Shown: positions 38,400-49,236, counted from the first letter of the stretch. The stretch is 64,000 nucleotides of DNA from Aceticella autotrophica (GCF_017357865.1 NZ_CP060096.1:186001-250000); one strand, 5' to 3'. Numbers and translations: made by a program. Notes: a model not told the origin generated them from the letters alone.

Positions 38400-39107
38400 A
38401 TGAGTATGTCTTCTATTTCTTTTGAATCAGTAAGCCGTGAATATATTGTTGGGGGGGAATCTGTTAAAGCATTATCAAATACCTGCTTCTCTGTAGAAGA
38501 AGGGCAATTTGCAGTGATTTTAGGACCGAGTGGTTCTGGGAAAAGCACTACCTTGAATCTTCTTGGAGGGATGGATCGTGTAACTTCTGGTAATATTATT
38601 GTGGATGGAAAAGATATTACAACCTTATCTGTCAGACAACTGACGAATTATCGAAGAGTGGATGTTGGTTTCGTTTTTCAGTTTTACAATCTTATTCCTA
38701 ATCTAAATTGTTATGAAAATGTTGATATTGCAGCTAAACTTAGCAGAAATCCATTAAATGCCAAAGAGGTATTAAATGCAGTTGGATTAGGAAAACGCAT
38801 GAAACATTTTCCGGCTGAAATGTCTGGAGGAGAATTGCAAAGAGCATCAATTGCACGTGCATTGTGTAAAAATCCTAAGCTTTTACTCTGCGATGAACCA
38901 ACAGGTGCTTTGGATAGCACAACTGGCATAATGATTTTAAGCCTTTTAAAACAAATGTGTCGTAAATATGGAAAGACTGTTATAGTAGTAACACATAATA
39001 CTTCTATTGCACCAGCCGCAGACCGAGTAATTCATTTAAAGGATGGATGTGTTATCAAAGTTGAAGATAATACTTTACCATTGTCGATGGAAAAGGTGGT
39101 ATGGTAG
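38400..39107 (+). CDS. ABC transporter ATP-binding protein (MacB/LolD type)
   Basis: The 235-residue ATPase has Walker A GPSGSGKST (about residues 41-49), Q-loop FQFYNLIPNLN, signature MSGGELQRASIARAL and Walker B LLLCDEPTGALD. This sequence style belongs to the MacB/LolD/FtsE group that works with FtsX-like permeases, here the next gene, which its 3' end meets. Placed under a Fur box and before an NRPS, it probably exports the peptide product. Ribosome site AAAGGAGG. Confidence 0.93.
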   Translation: MSMSSISFESVSREYIVGGESVKALSNTCFSVEEGQFAVILGPSGSGKSTTLNLLGGMDRVTSGNIIVDGKDITTLSVRQLTNYRRVDVGFVFQFYNLIPNLNCYENVDIAAKLSRNPLNAKEVLNAVGLGKRMKHFPAEMSGGELQRASIARALCKNPKLLLCDEPTGALDSTTGIMILSLLKQMCRKYGKTVIVVTHNTSIAPAADRVIHLKDGCVIKVEDNTLPLSMEKVVW

Positions 39108-39109
39108 AT

Positions 39110-41434
39110 ATGAAATATCTAATTAAGAAAATGTTTCGTGAGTTTTGGGATTTAAAAGTACAATTTTGTTCTGTATTTTTAATGGCTTTACTGGGGGTTC
39201 TAATTTATACCGGTATAGAAGGCACTTGGTTAGGGATGCAGAATGAAGCTGATATATGGTTTTCCAAAAGCAATTTGGCAGATGCATGGATTAGCGGGAC
39301 ATTACTTACTGATGAGGATTTAAGTAAGATTCATGATATTAGTGGGATTAAAGATTTACAAGCTTCCACAAATATACAAGCAAAACTAAAAAACAATGAT
39401 GGAAACAAAAAAGATGCCGATATGCAGCTTATATATAATGAGAAAAACATTATATCAAAGCCAACGATAATAACTGGAGAGGCATATGAACCTGATAAAA
39501 ATGGTTGTTGGATTTATCATGATTTTGCAAAAGAGCATGGAATAAAAGTTGGGGATGTAATTACTTTAACTGTGAATGGCAAAGAAAAAAAATTAACAGT
39601 GAATGGTACTGTTTTCAGTCCTGAATATATTAGTTATTTTGGCTCAAGTACTTCTTGGCTGCCTGATCATAAGCAATATGGTTATGCTTTGATATCCAGA
39701 AATACAATGAAAGATTTTTTAGCTCATTTTTATTACAATCAAATTAAAATAACTTGCTTTAAAAATGCTGATATGGCAAGGATAAAGGAGGATATTGAAA
39801 ATGCATTAGGGAACAAATATGTAGAATTTTTTGATCACTCGAATTGGGTGGGAATATCAAATTATATGAATAAAATTATACAAATAAAAAAATTATCTAT
39901 CATGTTTTCAATTATATTTCTTTTATTAACTTTATTGACAATGCAGACAACCATGAAACGTTTAGTAGAAACAGAGAGAACGCAGATTGGTATGTTAAAG
40001 GCATTGGGATTTCGAAACAGGCAAATATATTTTCATTATGCCCTTTATGGTTTTATAATCAGTTTAATTGGAAGTATTATCGGATATATTTTAGCTCCTT
40101 ATACCATTACTCCTACTTTGTTAATTCTTCAGAAAAAGTTTAATTCCATGCCAATATGGAGAGGGAAAAATTCTTGGATATCTTTTGCAGTGTTAATATT
40201 GATAGTTATTTGTTGTACCTTATCATCACTTCTTGGTAGTCGTAAAATTATTGGCAAAATGCCTGCTGAAACTATGCGTGATACGATGCCGAAGAGTGGA
40301 AAAGAAATTGCTTTAGAACGTATTACAGGATTTTGGAATATGCTTTCTTTTAAATGGAAATGGGTATTTCGTGATATGTCAAGGAATAAGGTTAGGACTG
40401 CGGTAAGTATTATTGGAATTTTAGGAAGTATGGTACTGCTGCTTGCAAGTTTTGGCATGCAAGATTCATTATTACATGCAAATCAATATATGTTTGGAAC
40501 ACAATATGATTATTATGCAAAAGCTATTTTATCTCCTGCTGCAACACAGGCTGACATAGAAGAATTATCTTCCAAGACACACCAAAATAGGCAATGGGTA
40601 GAAGAAAGAAGCATGGAAATTCGTACAGCAAAAAAACAAAAAACGGGAATTATTTCAATTTTAGAACCCGGGCTTTTTCTACATTTGCAAAACGAACAGG
40701 GTAATATTGTAGAACTGCCAGATGATAAAGTGGTTGTTTCACATAAGTTAGCAGAAGATATGGAAATTCATAAAGGTGATTTTGTTCAGTTCCGCATTAC
40801 TGGGAATTCAAATTATTACACAATGGAAGTTGGTGAGGTCGTAACTGCACCTACAGCTCAGGAGATTTACTTATCACGAAAAGCATGGGAAAATACAGGA
40901 GAAAGATTTCAACCGACAGCCCTATTGTTAGGGAATAATGATAATTTATATAATATAAAGAATTTACCTTATGTTAAAGAGGTAAGTACTTTAAAAGAGC
41001 AACTTAATGATGCTAATGAGATTCTAAACAGTATGAAAATGATAGCGATATTGTTGCTATTATCGGCTATATTACTTAGTATTATTGTTATCTATGATCT
41101 TGGTATTTTAAGTTTTACAGAGCGAAAACGTGAATATGCTACAATGAAGGTACTTGGCTTTTATAATAAAGAGATACGCGGAGTGTTATTCTGCGAAAAT
41201 ATTTTAAACCTTTTTATTGGTTGGATACTTGGAACATTTATGGGGCTTTACTTTTTAAAAATATATGTCCATACAATAACTACAATGACATTTGAGTATA
41301 CTCCGTTTCTTTCTGTGCATTCTTTTATATTTGCAAGTTGTATTATCATATTTTGTTCAATAAGTGTTAGCTTATTGATTAATTATAAAGTTCAAAAGGT
41401 TGACATGGTAGAAGCTTTAAAATCGGTAGAATAG
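39110..41434 (+). CDS. FtsX-like ABC transporter permease
   Basis: The 774-residue membrane protein has an N-terminal helix followed by a large extracellular MacB_PCD-like region, and two FtsX domains (about residues 260-390 and 640-774, for example MLKALGFRNRQIYFHYALYG and TMKVLGFYNKEIRGVLF). Membrane helices fit the FtsX pattern. The ATG at 39110 follows AAAGGTGG; an in-frame ATG at 39101 overlaps the upstream stop codon and is closer to the ribosome site than usual. It is the partner of the upstream ATPase. Confidence 0.9.
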   Translation: MKYLIKKMFREFWDLKVQFCSVFLMALLGVLIYTGIEGTWLGMQNEADIWFSKSNLADAWISGTLLTDEDLSKIHDISGIKDLQASTNIQAKLKNNDGNKKDADMQLIYNEKNIISKPTIITGEAYEPDKNGCWIYHDFAKEHGIKVGDVITLTVNGKEKKLTVNGTVFSPEYISYFGSSTSWLPDHKQYGYALISRNTMKDFLAHFYYNQIKITCFKNADMARIKEDIENALGNKYVEFFDHSNWVGISNYMNKIIQIKKLSIMFSIIFLLLTLLTMQTTMKRLVETERTQIGMLKALGFRNRQIYFHYALYGFIISLIGSIIGYILAPYTITPTLLILQKKFNSMPIWRGKNSWISFAVLILIVICCTLSSLLGSRKIIGKMPAETMRDTMPKSGKEIALERITGFWNMLSFKWKWVFRDMSRNKVRTAVSIIGILGSMVLLLASFGMQDSLLHANQYMFGTQYDYYAKAILSPAATQADIEELSSKTHQNRQWVEERSMEIRTAKKQKTGIISILEPGLFLHLQNEQGNIVELPDDKVVVSHKLAEDMEIHKGDFVQFRITGNSNYYTMEVGEVVTAPTAQEIYLSRKAWENTGERFQPTALLLGNNDNLYNIKNLPYVKEVSTLKEQLNDANEILNSMKMIAILLLLSAILLSIIVIYDLGILSFTERKREYATMKVLGFYNKEIRGVLFCENILNLFIGWILGTFMGLYFLKIYVHTITTMTFEYTPFLSVHSFIFASCIIIFCSISVSLLINYKVQKVDMVEALKSVE

Positions 41435-41465
41435 AAAATATTTTTAAAATATTAATTAACAATGG

Positions 41466-41510
41466 TATCCTTGAATTAGAATTTTTTCTTTAATTTAATT
41501 CAAGGATATC
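41466..41510. repeat. Inverted repeat after the permease gene
   Basis: ATCCTTGAATTA and TAATTCAAGGAT form a 12-bp stem with a T-rich loop. It may be a weak terminator or attenuator before the NRPS gene. Confidence 0.45.
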
Positions 41511-41524
41511 CAATAAAAAGGAGC

Positions 41525-43003
41525 ATTCCTTTAACAAATATTCAGTTAGCTTATTTGATGGGTAGAAATGAAAATTACGAGTTAGGTGGAGTATCAGCAC
41601 ATATTTATTATGAAGTAAATACTAAACTTGATATAGTAAGATTAGAAAATGCATTAAACAAAGTTATTGAAAATCAACCAATGCTTAGAGCTGTAATTGA
41701 TAAAAATGGCGAGCAAAGAATCTTATCAAAAGTACCATGGTATGTAATTGAAGTTTCTGATTTGCGAAAATTTGATGAGTTTCAGCGAAAACAATATATT
41801 ATGAATAAAAGAAAAGCTATGGTACATTATGTATTTCCACTTAATAATTGGCCAATGTTTAAATTTGAGATTTCAAGGCTATCGGATAATATAAATATTT
41901 TACATTTTAGTTTAGATCTTTTAATAGCAGATGGTAGTAGTATAGCAATATTACTAAAAGAATTATTAGCTTATTATTGGAATGAAAGTGAGCCAAAATC
42001 TATTCAAAATAGTTTCGAAGAATTTATATCGCAATTTTTAAAAGCGAAAAATGGTAAAACTTATTTAAGAGATAAAAACTATTGGATACGGAGAATGGCT
42101 GACTTTCCGTTAGCACCAGAATTACCATATAAATCAAAAAATAATATAATCAATCCTACATTTAATAAATTATTCTTTAAGATTTCTAACATACATTGGT
42201 CTGTTATAAAAGAAAAAGCAAATAAACATAATGTATCTCCCAATATTGTTATATCTACTATCTACGCTAAAGTATTGAGCTACTGGAGCAATCAAAGTAA
42301 ATTTGGAATCAATTTTACTATTTCAGGCCGAAGAAAAATAAAAAAAGATATGGATAAGATAATTGGGAATTTTACAACTATAATGCCAATTGAAATTTCA
42401 ATAGAACAATCAGGAATAAGTATATTTTGGGAGGAAGTTAAAAAAGTAAGATCTACTTTTAATAATACATATAAACATATGTCATATGATGGTATGGAAG
42501 TGTTAAGTTTAATTGCAAAACATCATAATTTAACAAAGGCAGCAGTAATGCCGGTTGTGTTTACAAGTCTATTGTTTGAGAATGCCATGTTTGATTCCAT
42601 AAAAGAAGTTGGTGAAATTGTTTACGATATTAGCCAGACACCTCAAGTATATTTAGAATGTCGGATTATGGAAGTCAAAAGTGAATTATGGATTAATTGG
42701 GATTTTGTTGAGGAGTTGTTTGATAAAGAAACGATTAATGAGATGTTTGAACAGTTTAAACGTATGATTATTCAATTAGCAACGACAGATGAAAACATAG
42801 ATAATGTACTAAAATTAAATGAAAAAGATAAAGAATTAATAGATAAATATAATAAAACGTATAAAGAAATACAAGAAACTACATTAGCACAATTAATCAA
42901 ACCTTCTTTTGAACGGTTTAAGGATAAGATAGCAGTAAAAGATAATACAAACAGCTTAAGTTATGATGAACTTGATAAACTTTCTGATGAATGCGGTATG
43001 TAA
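41525..43003 (+). pseudogene. NRPS fragment 1: heterocyclization domain and start of adenylation domain
   Basis: The frame begins with PLTNIQLAYLMGRNENYELGG, the usual start of a Cy (condensation/heterocyclization) domain, but no ATG precedes it; the first ATG (41555) is 10 codons inside. The Cy active motif DxxxxDxxS is present as DLLIADGSS (near 41910-41940). Cy domains join and cyclise Cys, Ser or Thr into thiazoline or oxazoline rings. From about 42880 an adenylation domain starts (LSYDELDKLSDE) and then breaks: about 130 residues of its core are missing and the frame shifts near 43000. Confidence 0.85.
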
Positions 43004-43436
43004 TACAATTATTGATGTTAATGAAAGATTTGAGATAGATAGCAAGGATAATTTTATTGGAATTTCTTCATTTTGTTTTGATTTATCCGTATATGATATT
43101 TTTGGAAGCATAAGTGTTGGAGCAACATTAGTATTAATTCCAGATGCCAGAGATATTTCTTATATTGTAGACACAGTAACAAAAGAAAATATAATAGTTT
43201 GGAATACGGTTCCTGCAATTATGGAGTTACTTTTAGATAGTCTAAATGATTATTATAGCAATACCTCATTAAAAAATGTTTTTTTAAGTGGAGATTGGAT
43301 TCCTTTGGATTTAAAAGATAAAATATGTGATTATTTTACCAATGCAAGGGTAATGAGTTTAGGTGGTGCTACAGAAGCATCAATTTGGTCAATATATACG
43401 GGTATCCTTTATCTAATCAGACTATATATGTATTAA
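43000..43436 (+). pseudogene. NRPS fragment 2: middle of adenylation domain
   Basis: In another frame the text resumes with NTIIDVNERFEIDSKDNFIGISS and SFCFDLSVYDIFGSISVGATLVL, the central adenylation region, and runs to SLGGATEASIWSIYT. At about 43398 it shifts again: about 16 residues expected between WSIY and the PLSNQTIYVLN segment are missing. The domain has thus lost two pieces and should not activate an amino acid. Confidence 0.82.
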
Positions 43437-45361
43437 ATTATAGAGGAGAATTATGCCCAATAGGTGTTAAAGGAGAATTATACATAGGTGGAAGGGGACT
43501 GGCAGTTGGTTATTTAAATAATGAAATGCAAACTAATAATAGTTTTATAATGCATCCATTTTTAGGGAGGTTATATAAAACAGGAGATTATGGTATTTTA
43601 AATAAAAAAGGATATATTGAATTTTTAGGAAGAAAGGATAATCAAGTAAAGATTAACGGATATAGAGTAGAACTTGGTGAAATAGAAAATACAATTAAGA
43701 AAAACAAAAAAATAAAAGAAGCAGTTGTTAGTGTGAATTTATTAAGCAATGGAAGCAATCAAATTGTAGCGTATATAGAACCTAAGGTAGTAGAAAAAGA
43801 GAAATTTAATAAAGAAACATGGAAAAGCATACTTAATGAATTAAATGAGATGAGCTTAATTTTACCAAACGAAATAACACCCGAAGAATATTTAAAAACA
43901 ATTAATTTATTGGAAAAAGTTAGTACAGAAAGTATAGGTAACATACTTTATAGAATATTAGGTGGAAATAACAAAAATTCACTGCTAAACATAAAGGAAT
44001 TTATTAAAGAGTATTCTTTAAGAGAACATTATTTAAAATTAATTAGACGATGGTTAAAAGAATTAACAAAAGAAGGCTGGGTGACTGAGTTAGATAATGA
44101 TACTTATAAATTTAATAGAGATTTGCCAGAAGATATTAATAAAAAAGAATTTAATAGGGTATTGGAACTAAACCAATCTAAGTTTTTCAAGGATTCTTTA
44201 GCTTTTATAAAGTTATGTAATGAAAATGCTATTCAAATTTTAAAAGGCGAAGAAACAGCGTTAAATTTATTATTTCCAAAAGGGATGTGGAATATAGCAG
44301 AAAATATGTATAGATATAATCCAATAGCAAAATATTATAATACTTTAGTTGTTAGTGCTGTTTCAGCATATATTAAAAATAGCAAAGGTAGAATAAAAAT
44401 ATTAGAAGTTGGTGCAGGAACAGGTGGTACAAGTGATAGTGTTCTAAAAGCCATAAATGTTATAAAGAACAAAAAGATAACTTATACTTATACTGATTTA
44501 TCAACATTTTTTACTGATGAAGCAAAAAGAATATTTGATAGATATAATTTTATAAATTATGGTTTATATAATATTGATGAAGAACCACAAAGCCAGGGAT
44601 ACAATTTGGAAGAATATGACATAATAATCGCGGCTAATGTTTTGCACGATGCTAAAAATATTTATAAAACTATGAATAATTTAAAATCATTGTTAAAACC
44701 AAATGGAGTAGTTATTATATTAGAAGCAATAGAAAATACAAGATTACAAATGGTTAGTGTGGCATTTATTGATGGATTTTCTTGTTATAATGATTTTAGG
44801 TCAGAAAAGAATGAGCCATTGCTTTCATTAGAACAATGGAATCAAGTGCTATTAGATTGTAAATTTGAAGAAATTAAATATTATCCCCTTAAAGATAATA
44901 AAGCTATATTCTATGGACAAGCAGTTATTATTGGGAGAAAGGGTGAAAAAAAAGATTATTTATCGCTTAAAGATATTGATATAATTAAATATAATATTAA
45001 AAACGAATTGCCACAATATATGATACCTAAAATATTTATTCAATTAGAGAAAATGCAATTAAATAGTAACGGTAAAATCGATAGAAAAAATCTTCCCAAA
45101 TTAAAAGAGGATATATTATATTATGACGAAATAATAAAACCTAGAAACGAAACGGAAGAAATTATTTATGATGCTTGGAAAAAAGTATTAAAAATAGATA
45201 ATTTTGGTGTTAAGGATAATTTCTTTACATTAGGTGGAGATTCCTTAAAAGCTATAAAAGTTATCTCATTATTGAGTGATAAGTATAATGTCAGTATAAA
45301 GGAAATATTTAAATGTACAACTATTGAAGAAATAGCCCAATTAATTAAAAATAAGAATTAA
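43395..45361 (+). pseudogene. NRPS fragment 3: end of adenylation domain with inserted methyltransferase, then carrier protein
   Basis: The frame carries PLSNQTIYVLNYRGELCPIG, YKTGDYG and GRKDNQVKINGYRVELGEIE (adenylation motifs). A methyltransferase domain is inserted (about 43800-44930; SAM motif EVGAGTGGTSD), as in thiazoline-forming siderophore synthetases. It then continues with the last adenylation motif NSNGKIDRKNLP and a carrier domain with the phosphopantetheine serine in LGGDSLKAIKV. With fragments 1 and 2 it forms one module Cy-A(MT)-PCP. The frame is long and intact, so a partial protein could still be made, but without a working A domain. Confidence 0.85.
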
Positions 45362-45442
45362 ATGATAGTGTGTTATAAGAAAAGTAAATTATAAAGATAT
45401 TTTATTGGAACTAAAAGCTGCGAGTAAAGGGGAAGAAATCAA

Positions 45443-46150
45443 ATGTGCAAAAATATATTGTTTTTAATTCCATATGCAGTTGTAAATTCTTCTATATATA
45501 ATGAATTAGAAAATGAATTAAATAAAAAATTGGTAAATACAGAGATTATAAAAGTAGAATTAAAAGGTCATGGACAAAGAAAAAATGAAGAACTATATGA
45601 TAGTATTGATCAAGCTTCAAATGAAATTATTAATTTTATAAGGCGTAAACAAAAGGGATCTAAGGTGTATATTTATGGACATTGTTTGGGTGCAATAATT
45701 GCTTATGATATTTACTCAAAAGTAAAAGAAGATAAAATTTTTAATATAGAAAAGCTTTTTCTTGGTTCAGTTAGTATGAATAGTAAAAAATTTAATTTTG
45801 ATGAGTTTGTAGATAACTATATTAAGAGTAATATAGAGAAGTTATTAAATAATGAAGATATCAAAATTAGTAATGAAATAATAAAACAAGCTTTAAAATA
45901 TAGTACTCCAATATTATATAAAGAGTATAGAATAATAGTAGAATATTTATCATCTAAAAAAGTAACATTTGATGAAAATATCATTTTAATCAACGGCAAA
46001 TTAGATATATGGTTTGATATTGATATAATAAAAAATTGTGTAAATGGATATGAATTTTCCAAACAATATTTTACAAGTGGAGGGCATTTTTATTTGGATA
46101 CATGTTGTAATGAGTTAGCAGATATATTATTAAGTGAAATAGATGATTAA
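45443..46150 (+). CDS. Type II thioesterase-like alpha/beta hydrolase with cysteine nucleophile
   Basis: The 235-residue protein resembles stand-alone NRPS thioesterases, which release products or clear stalled carrier proteins. The expected G-H-S-x-G elbow reads GHCLGA (about residues 76-81), so serine is replaced by cysteine. The catalytic histidine is likely in SGGHFYLD near the C-terminus. It follows the NRPS by about 80 bp. Cys-type thioesterases are known, so the change need not inactivate it. Confidence 0.8.
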   Translation: MCKNILFLIPYAVVNSSIYNELENELNKKLVNTEIIKVELKGHGQRKNEELYDSIDQASNEIINFIRRKQKGSKVYIYGHCLGAIIAYDIYSKVKEDKIFNIEKLFLGSVSMNSKKFNFDEFVDNYIKSNIEKLLNNEDIKISNEIIKQALKYSTPILYKEYRIIVEYLSSKKVTFDENIILINGKLDIWFDIDIIKNCVNGYEFSKQYFTSGGHFYLDTCCNELADILLSEIDD

Positions 46151-46163
46151 GGGGGAATAAGGA

Positions 46164-46727
46164 GTGGAATTAATGCCGAAATTTTCGATTCAAATCTGGA
46201 ATGGGTGGTGGTTTACATTGATTTATCTTTTCATTTTTCTATGTATCCCATTTTTACGGGAAGGTGCTTTTAAACGTTTATTTACACCAGCCAATCCGTA
46301 CAAAACATTTTGGGAAACGGTAAATTATAACATTTCTTTGGTTGCATGGATTGGTTCAGTCTTTTGCCCAGTGTTCATACCAGTTAATACAGGTACTATT
46401 TATTTTTATATCGGAATTTTCATCTATGTGATTGGCATGGTTTTATTTATCATAGCACTATACAATTATGTAACCGCGCCGCTTGACCAGCCGATTATTA
46501 AGGGATTATACTACTTTAGCAGAAATCCGATTTACGTTACATATGATATTATGTGGTATGGTGTGGGATTTACTGTTGGTTCATGGCTGTTGATTATAAT
46601 CCATACAATCGAAGCGATTACATGCCATTTTTTAATATTAGAGGAGGAAAGGTTTTGTCTGAAGAAATATGGAAGAGATTATCAAGATTATATGGATAAG
46701 GTGCCACGTTATATTAGGTTATGGTAA
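46164..46727 (+). CDS. Membrane methyltransferase of the isoprenylcysteine carboxyl methyltransferase (ICMT/PEMT) type
   Basis: The 187-residue protein has four to five membrane helices and the C-terminal pattern of this family: GLYYFSRNPIYVTYDIMWYGVG, then EAITCHFLILEEERFCLKKYGRDYQDYMDKVPRYI. These residues bind S-adenosylmethionine in ICMT relatives. It sits 13 bp after the thioesterase gene at the end of the Fur-controlled island. It may methylate the NRPS product or a lipid. Confidence 0.8.
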   Translation: MELMPKFSIQIWNGWWFTLIYLFIFLCIPFLREGAFKRLFTPANPYKTFWETVNYNISLVAWIGSVFCPVFIPVNTGTIYFYIGIFIYVIGMVLFIIALYNYVTAPLDQPIIKGLYYFSRNPIYVTYDIMWYGVGFTVGSWLLIIIHTIEAITCHFLILEEERFCLKKYGRDYQDYMDKVPRYIRLW

Positions 46728-46915
46728 TTGCATTGGTCTTGAATTAGAAAATAATAGAGTAGCCACCCTTAATTCTGCGTATATAAGGATGCCAGAACAT
46801 TTCAAGCAGGTAAGGCAGGTTATGACGATTCAGGTTTTATGACGAAGGAATAAGTAACGTTTTGAATTGGGATTTTTTATCTATATAATAATTAATAGTT
46901 CTAGCAGACTTTTGT

Positions 46916-47792
46916 TTAGTGTTTAGCAGCACTTTCATTATGACCTAGATACAGTCCTGCCCAAGAACACAAATAGGCAGTAGAGTAGAACTGTTCTATA
47001 TTCGTGCCGATTTCGGTTATTATTTGTTCTGCAGTTCTTCTTCCGACTCCAGGGATTGTATCCAGTAGAGCCAGGTCTTGTTCAAAAGAGAGTATTTGAT
47101 TTTTAATTTCTTCATCTAATTTTGCTATTTCTTCATCAACGTAATCAATATGTCTAAGCTGAATTTCCAGAAGCATCCTTTGGTGATGATTGATCAAGCC
47201 TTTTAAAGTGCGTTTTAGATCATCTATTTTATTTTTTAGCTTGCCTTGAGAAAGCGTAGCCAAGGTTTTGGGATTTTCTTCACCATTTATAATAGCCTCA
47301 AGTATAGAACGACTGGATGCTCCGTTGATATCAGAGACTACCGAAGACAGTTTGATATTAGCTCCTTCTAAAATCTTTTGTATGCGATTAAGTTCTCTTG
47401 ATTTTTCTTCAATAAAGCTTTTTTCTATAGCGGACAAGCTCGCGAAGTTCTCTTTGTTCACGATCTGGCATAAAGCTGCCTTGCAAAAGGCCATGTTGTA
47501 AGAGACTTGCTATTCACTCAGCATCTTTTTCATCAGTTTTTCTGCCGGGGACGTTTTTAATATGCTTAGCATTGACGAGTAGAATTTTAATATTCTCAAG
47601 CTCAAGGAGGTTGTAGATGGGTTTCCAATAATACCAGTACTTTCCATAGCAACAACAGAGCAAGCTTTGCTTTTAATAAATTCTTTTAATGTAATAAGGT
47701 CATCGGTCATGGTTGAAAAGGTGCGGATTTCTTTAGCTTCCGGTGTTATTATACAAGCTACGACGCTCTTTTTATGGACATCTAAAAAAAGT
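46916..47792 (-). pseudogene. Degenerate IS110-family transposase
   Basis: Read on the minus strand, the N-terminal part begins LDVHKKSVVACIITPEAKEIRTF (from 47792) and continues TMTDDLITLKEFIKSKACSVVAMESTG, the start of IS110/IS1111 transposases with their DEDD domain. The frame breaks near 47510. The C-terminal part (46916-47494) has the transposase_20 region LDTIPGVGRRTAEQIITEIG and FYSTAYLCSWAGL. The protein is broken by frameshifts and lacks its proper ends. Confidence 0.85.
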
Positions 47793-47831
47793 AGAAGTCA
47801 GATAAATAGAGGTGAGAGGTCAGAAATTTAA
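47790..47831. repeat. Second copy of the interspersed element found at the array end
   Basis: GTAGAAGTCAGATAAATAGA and the following GGTGAGAGGTCAGAAATTTAA match 28486-28526 almost exactly. It lies between the dead IS110 and the CARF gene. Confidence 0.6.
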
Positions 47832-47847
47832 GAGAAGGAGGTATATC

Positions 47848-49065
47848 ATGGAAACAGTATTGATTTCATTTATAGGAAAGGGCAGGACATCTGGAAATGG
47901 AAGTGGTTATATTAAAACAAAATATAAATTTGATGATAAATATACAAGTGATGAAACTGCATTTTTTGGTTCTGCTCTTTTCACATATCTAAAGTCAAAA
48001 AAACATAATATTGATAAATGGTTTATATTTGGAACAAAACAATCATCATGGTCTGAATTAGTATCATTATTAGATTCTAACCAACGAGATAAGGAAGTTG
48101 ATGATTTATATTATAAGGTTTTTGAGGAAGAGCAAAAGGGAATTAGTGATAAAATATTAAACAAATGGCAAGAATGTCTTAATAAATATATTGAAAGCAT
48201 TTGCCTAATTAAGGTTGATCCTATGGATTTTAAAGTATATGCCAATATGCTTTTAGAATTGCTGCCGGAAGATGAGATAAGTATTATATTTGATATGACA
48301 CATGCATTTAGATATATGCCTGTATTAATGGCATTTTCACTTATGTATGTTAATTGCTTTAAAAATTTTAAAGGAATAGATGTTTATTATGGTGCTCTTG
48401 AAATGGGTACTAATGATGAAAAACCGGTTGTAAAAATAGATTTTATAAATCAATTATTTTCACTTACAACTTCATATGAGATATATAAAAATTCAGGTTA
48501 TTTTCCTTCATTGCTTAAAAATATGGGTGTAGACGATAGTGAAGAAACCTATTTTAAACTTGAGATGAATAGGAGTATCAAGAGGGAAATTGAGGATTTG
48601 ATAAAAAAAATTGAGGAAGAAGAATTGGAAAACGGGGAAGGTTATATAAAAAAAGCAGCTTCAAATCTAAAAAATGAATTTAATAAAATGAATAAATTAA
48701 AATATTTAGATGAAAGGATGTTAGAAAGGGCAAATTTCTTTTATGAGAAAAAACAGTATTTGATTGCTATGACTTTACTATATGAAGCAATATTAGTTAA
48801 AGCAGAAAGGGTTTTTGAAATTAAGAGAGGACAAAATGAAACAAGAAATGATCATAATTCCAGAGTAAAAAGAGTAAAAGAAGAGATAAAATATAAACTA
48901 AATAAAAATCTTAAAGATACATTTAAAAACTTAGAATATGCAAGAAATAGTGCTGTACATGGAGAAGAGGCAAAATGCACACAAAATATTCTTGAATGTA
49001 AAAATAAATTTGATGAATTATTTTCTAACTCAAAAAAAGTTTATAACTCAATACCAGAAAATTAA
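47848..49065 (+). CDS. CRISPR-ancillary CARF-HEPN protein (TM1812/Csx1-like)
   Basis: The 405-residue protein belongs to the TM1812 family. An N-terminal CARF domain, which senses cyclic oligoadenylate, includes METVLISFIGKGR and the DxTH motif in FDMTHAFRYMP (near residue 148). The C-terminal HEPN domain has the RNase motif RNSAVH (near residue 367). In type III systems such proteins become RNases when bound by the signal. No type III effector is in the window. The ATG at 47848 follows AAGGAGG; the upstream in-frame ATG at 47812 lies inside the interspersed element and is rejected. Confidence 0.87.
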   Translation: METVLISFIGKGRTSGNGSGYIKTKYKFDDKYTSDETAFFGSALFTYLKSKKHNIDKWFIFGTKQSSWSELVSLLDSNQRDKEVDDLYYKVFEEEQKGISDKILNKWQECLNKYIESICLIKVDPMDFKVYANMLLELLPEDEISIIFDMTHAFRYMPVLMAFSLMYVNCFKNFKGIDVYYGALEMGTNDEKPVVKIDFINQLFSLTTSYEIYKNSGYFPSLLKNMGVDDSEETYFKLEMNRSIKREIEDLIKKIEEEELENGEGYIKKAASNLKNEFNKMNKLKYLDERMLERANFFYEKKQYLIAMTLLYEAILVKAERVFEIKRGQNETRNDHNSRVKRVKEEIKYKLNKNLKDTFKNLEYARNSAVHGEEAKCTQNILECKNKFDELFSNSKKVYNSIPEN

Positions 49066-49072
49066 GATTGGG

Positions 49073-49177
49073 GACATATTATGACATATCAATATGTTAA
49101 TATAAAAATGGGGATTTTAAAGGATATAACATGAGAAATAATTCAAAATGCGGATGAACTTTAAAACAAACTGCTAA
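49073..49177 (+). pseudogene. Relict of a cas6 upstream region
   Basis: Bases 49073-49113 are 35/41 identical to the element in front of cas6 (14175-14215). At 49148 a short frame MRMNFKTNC and stop follows, similar in style to Cas6 N-termini. It probably marks a former second cas operon that was deleted; the coding part is too short to be sure. Confidence 0.4.
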
Positions 49178-49236
49178 CGAATGAGTTTTCACTTTATCTA
49201 AAAAAGAAGTCAAATAAAAAAGAGGAGGTTTTTTGT

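Noticed and set aside
47812-47847. Upstream ATG of the first CARF-HEPN gene
   Set aside because: It lies in the interspersed repeat; the ATG at 47848 has AAGGAGG at proper distance and gives the family N-terminus.
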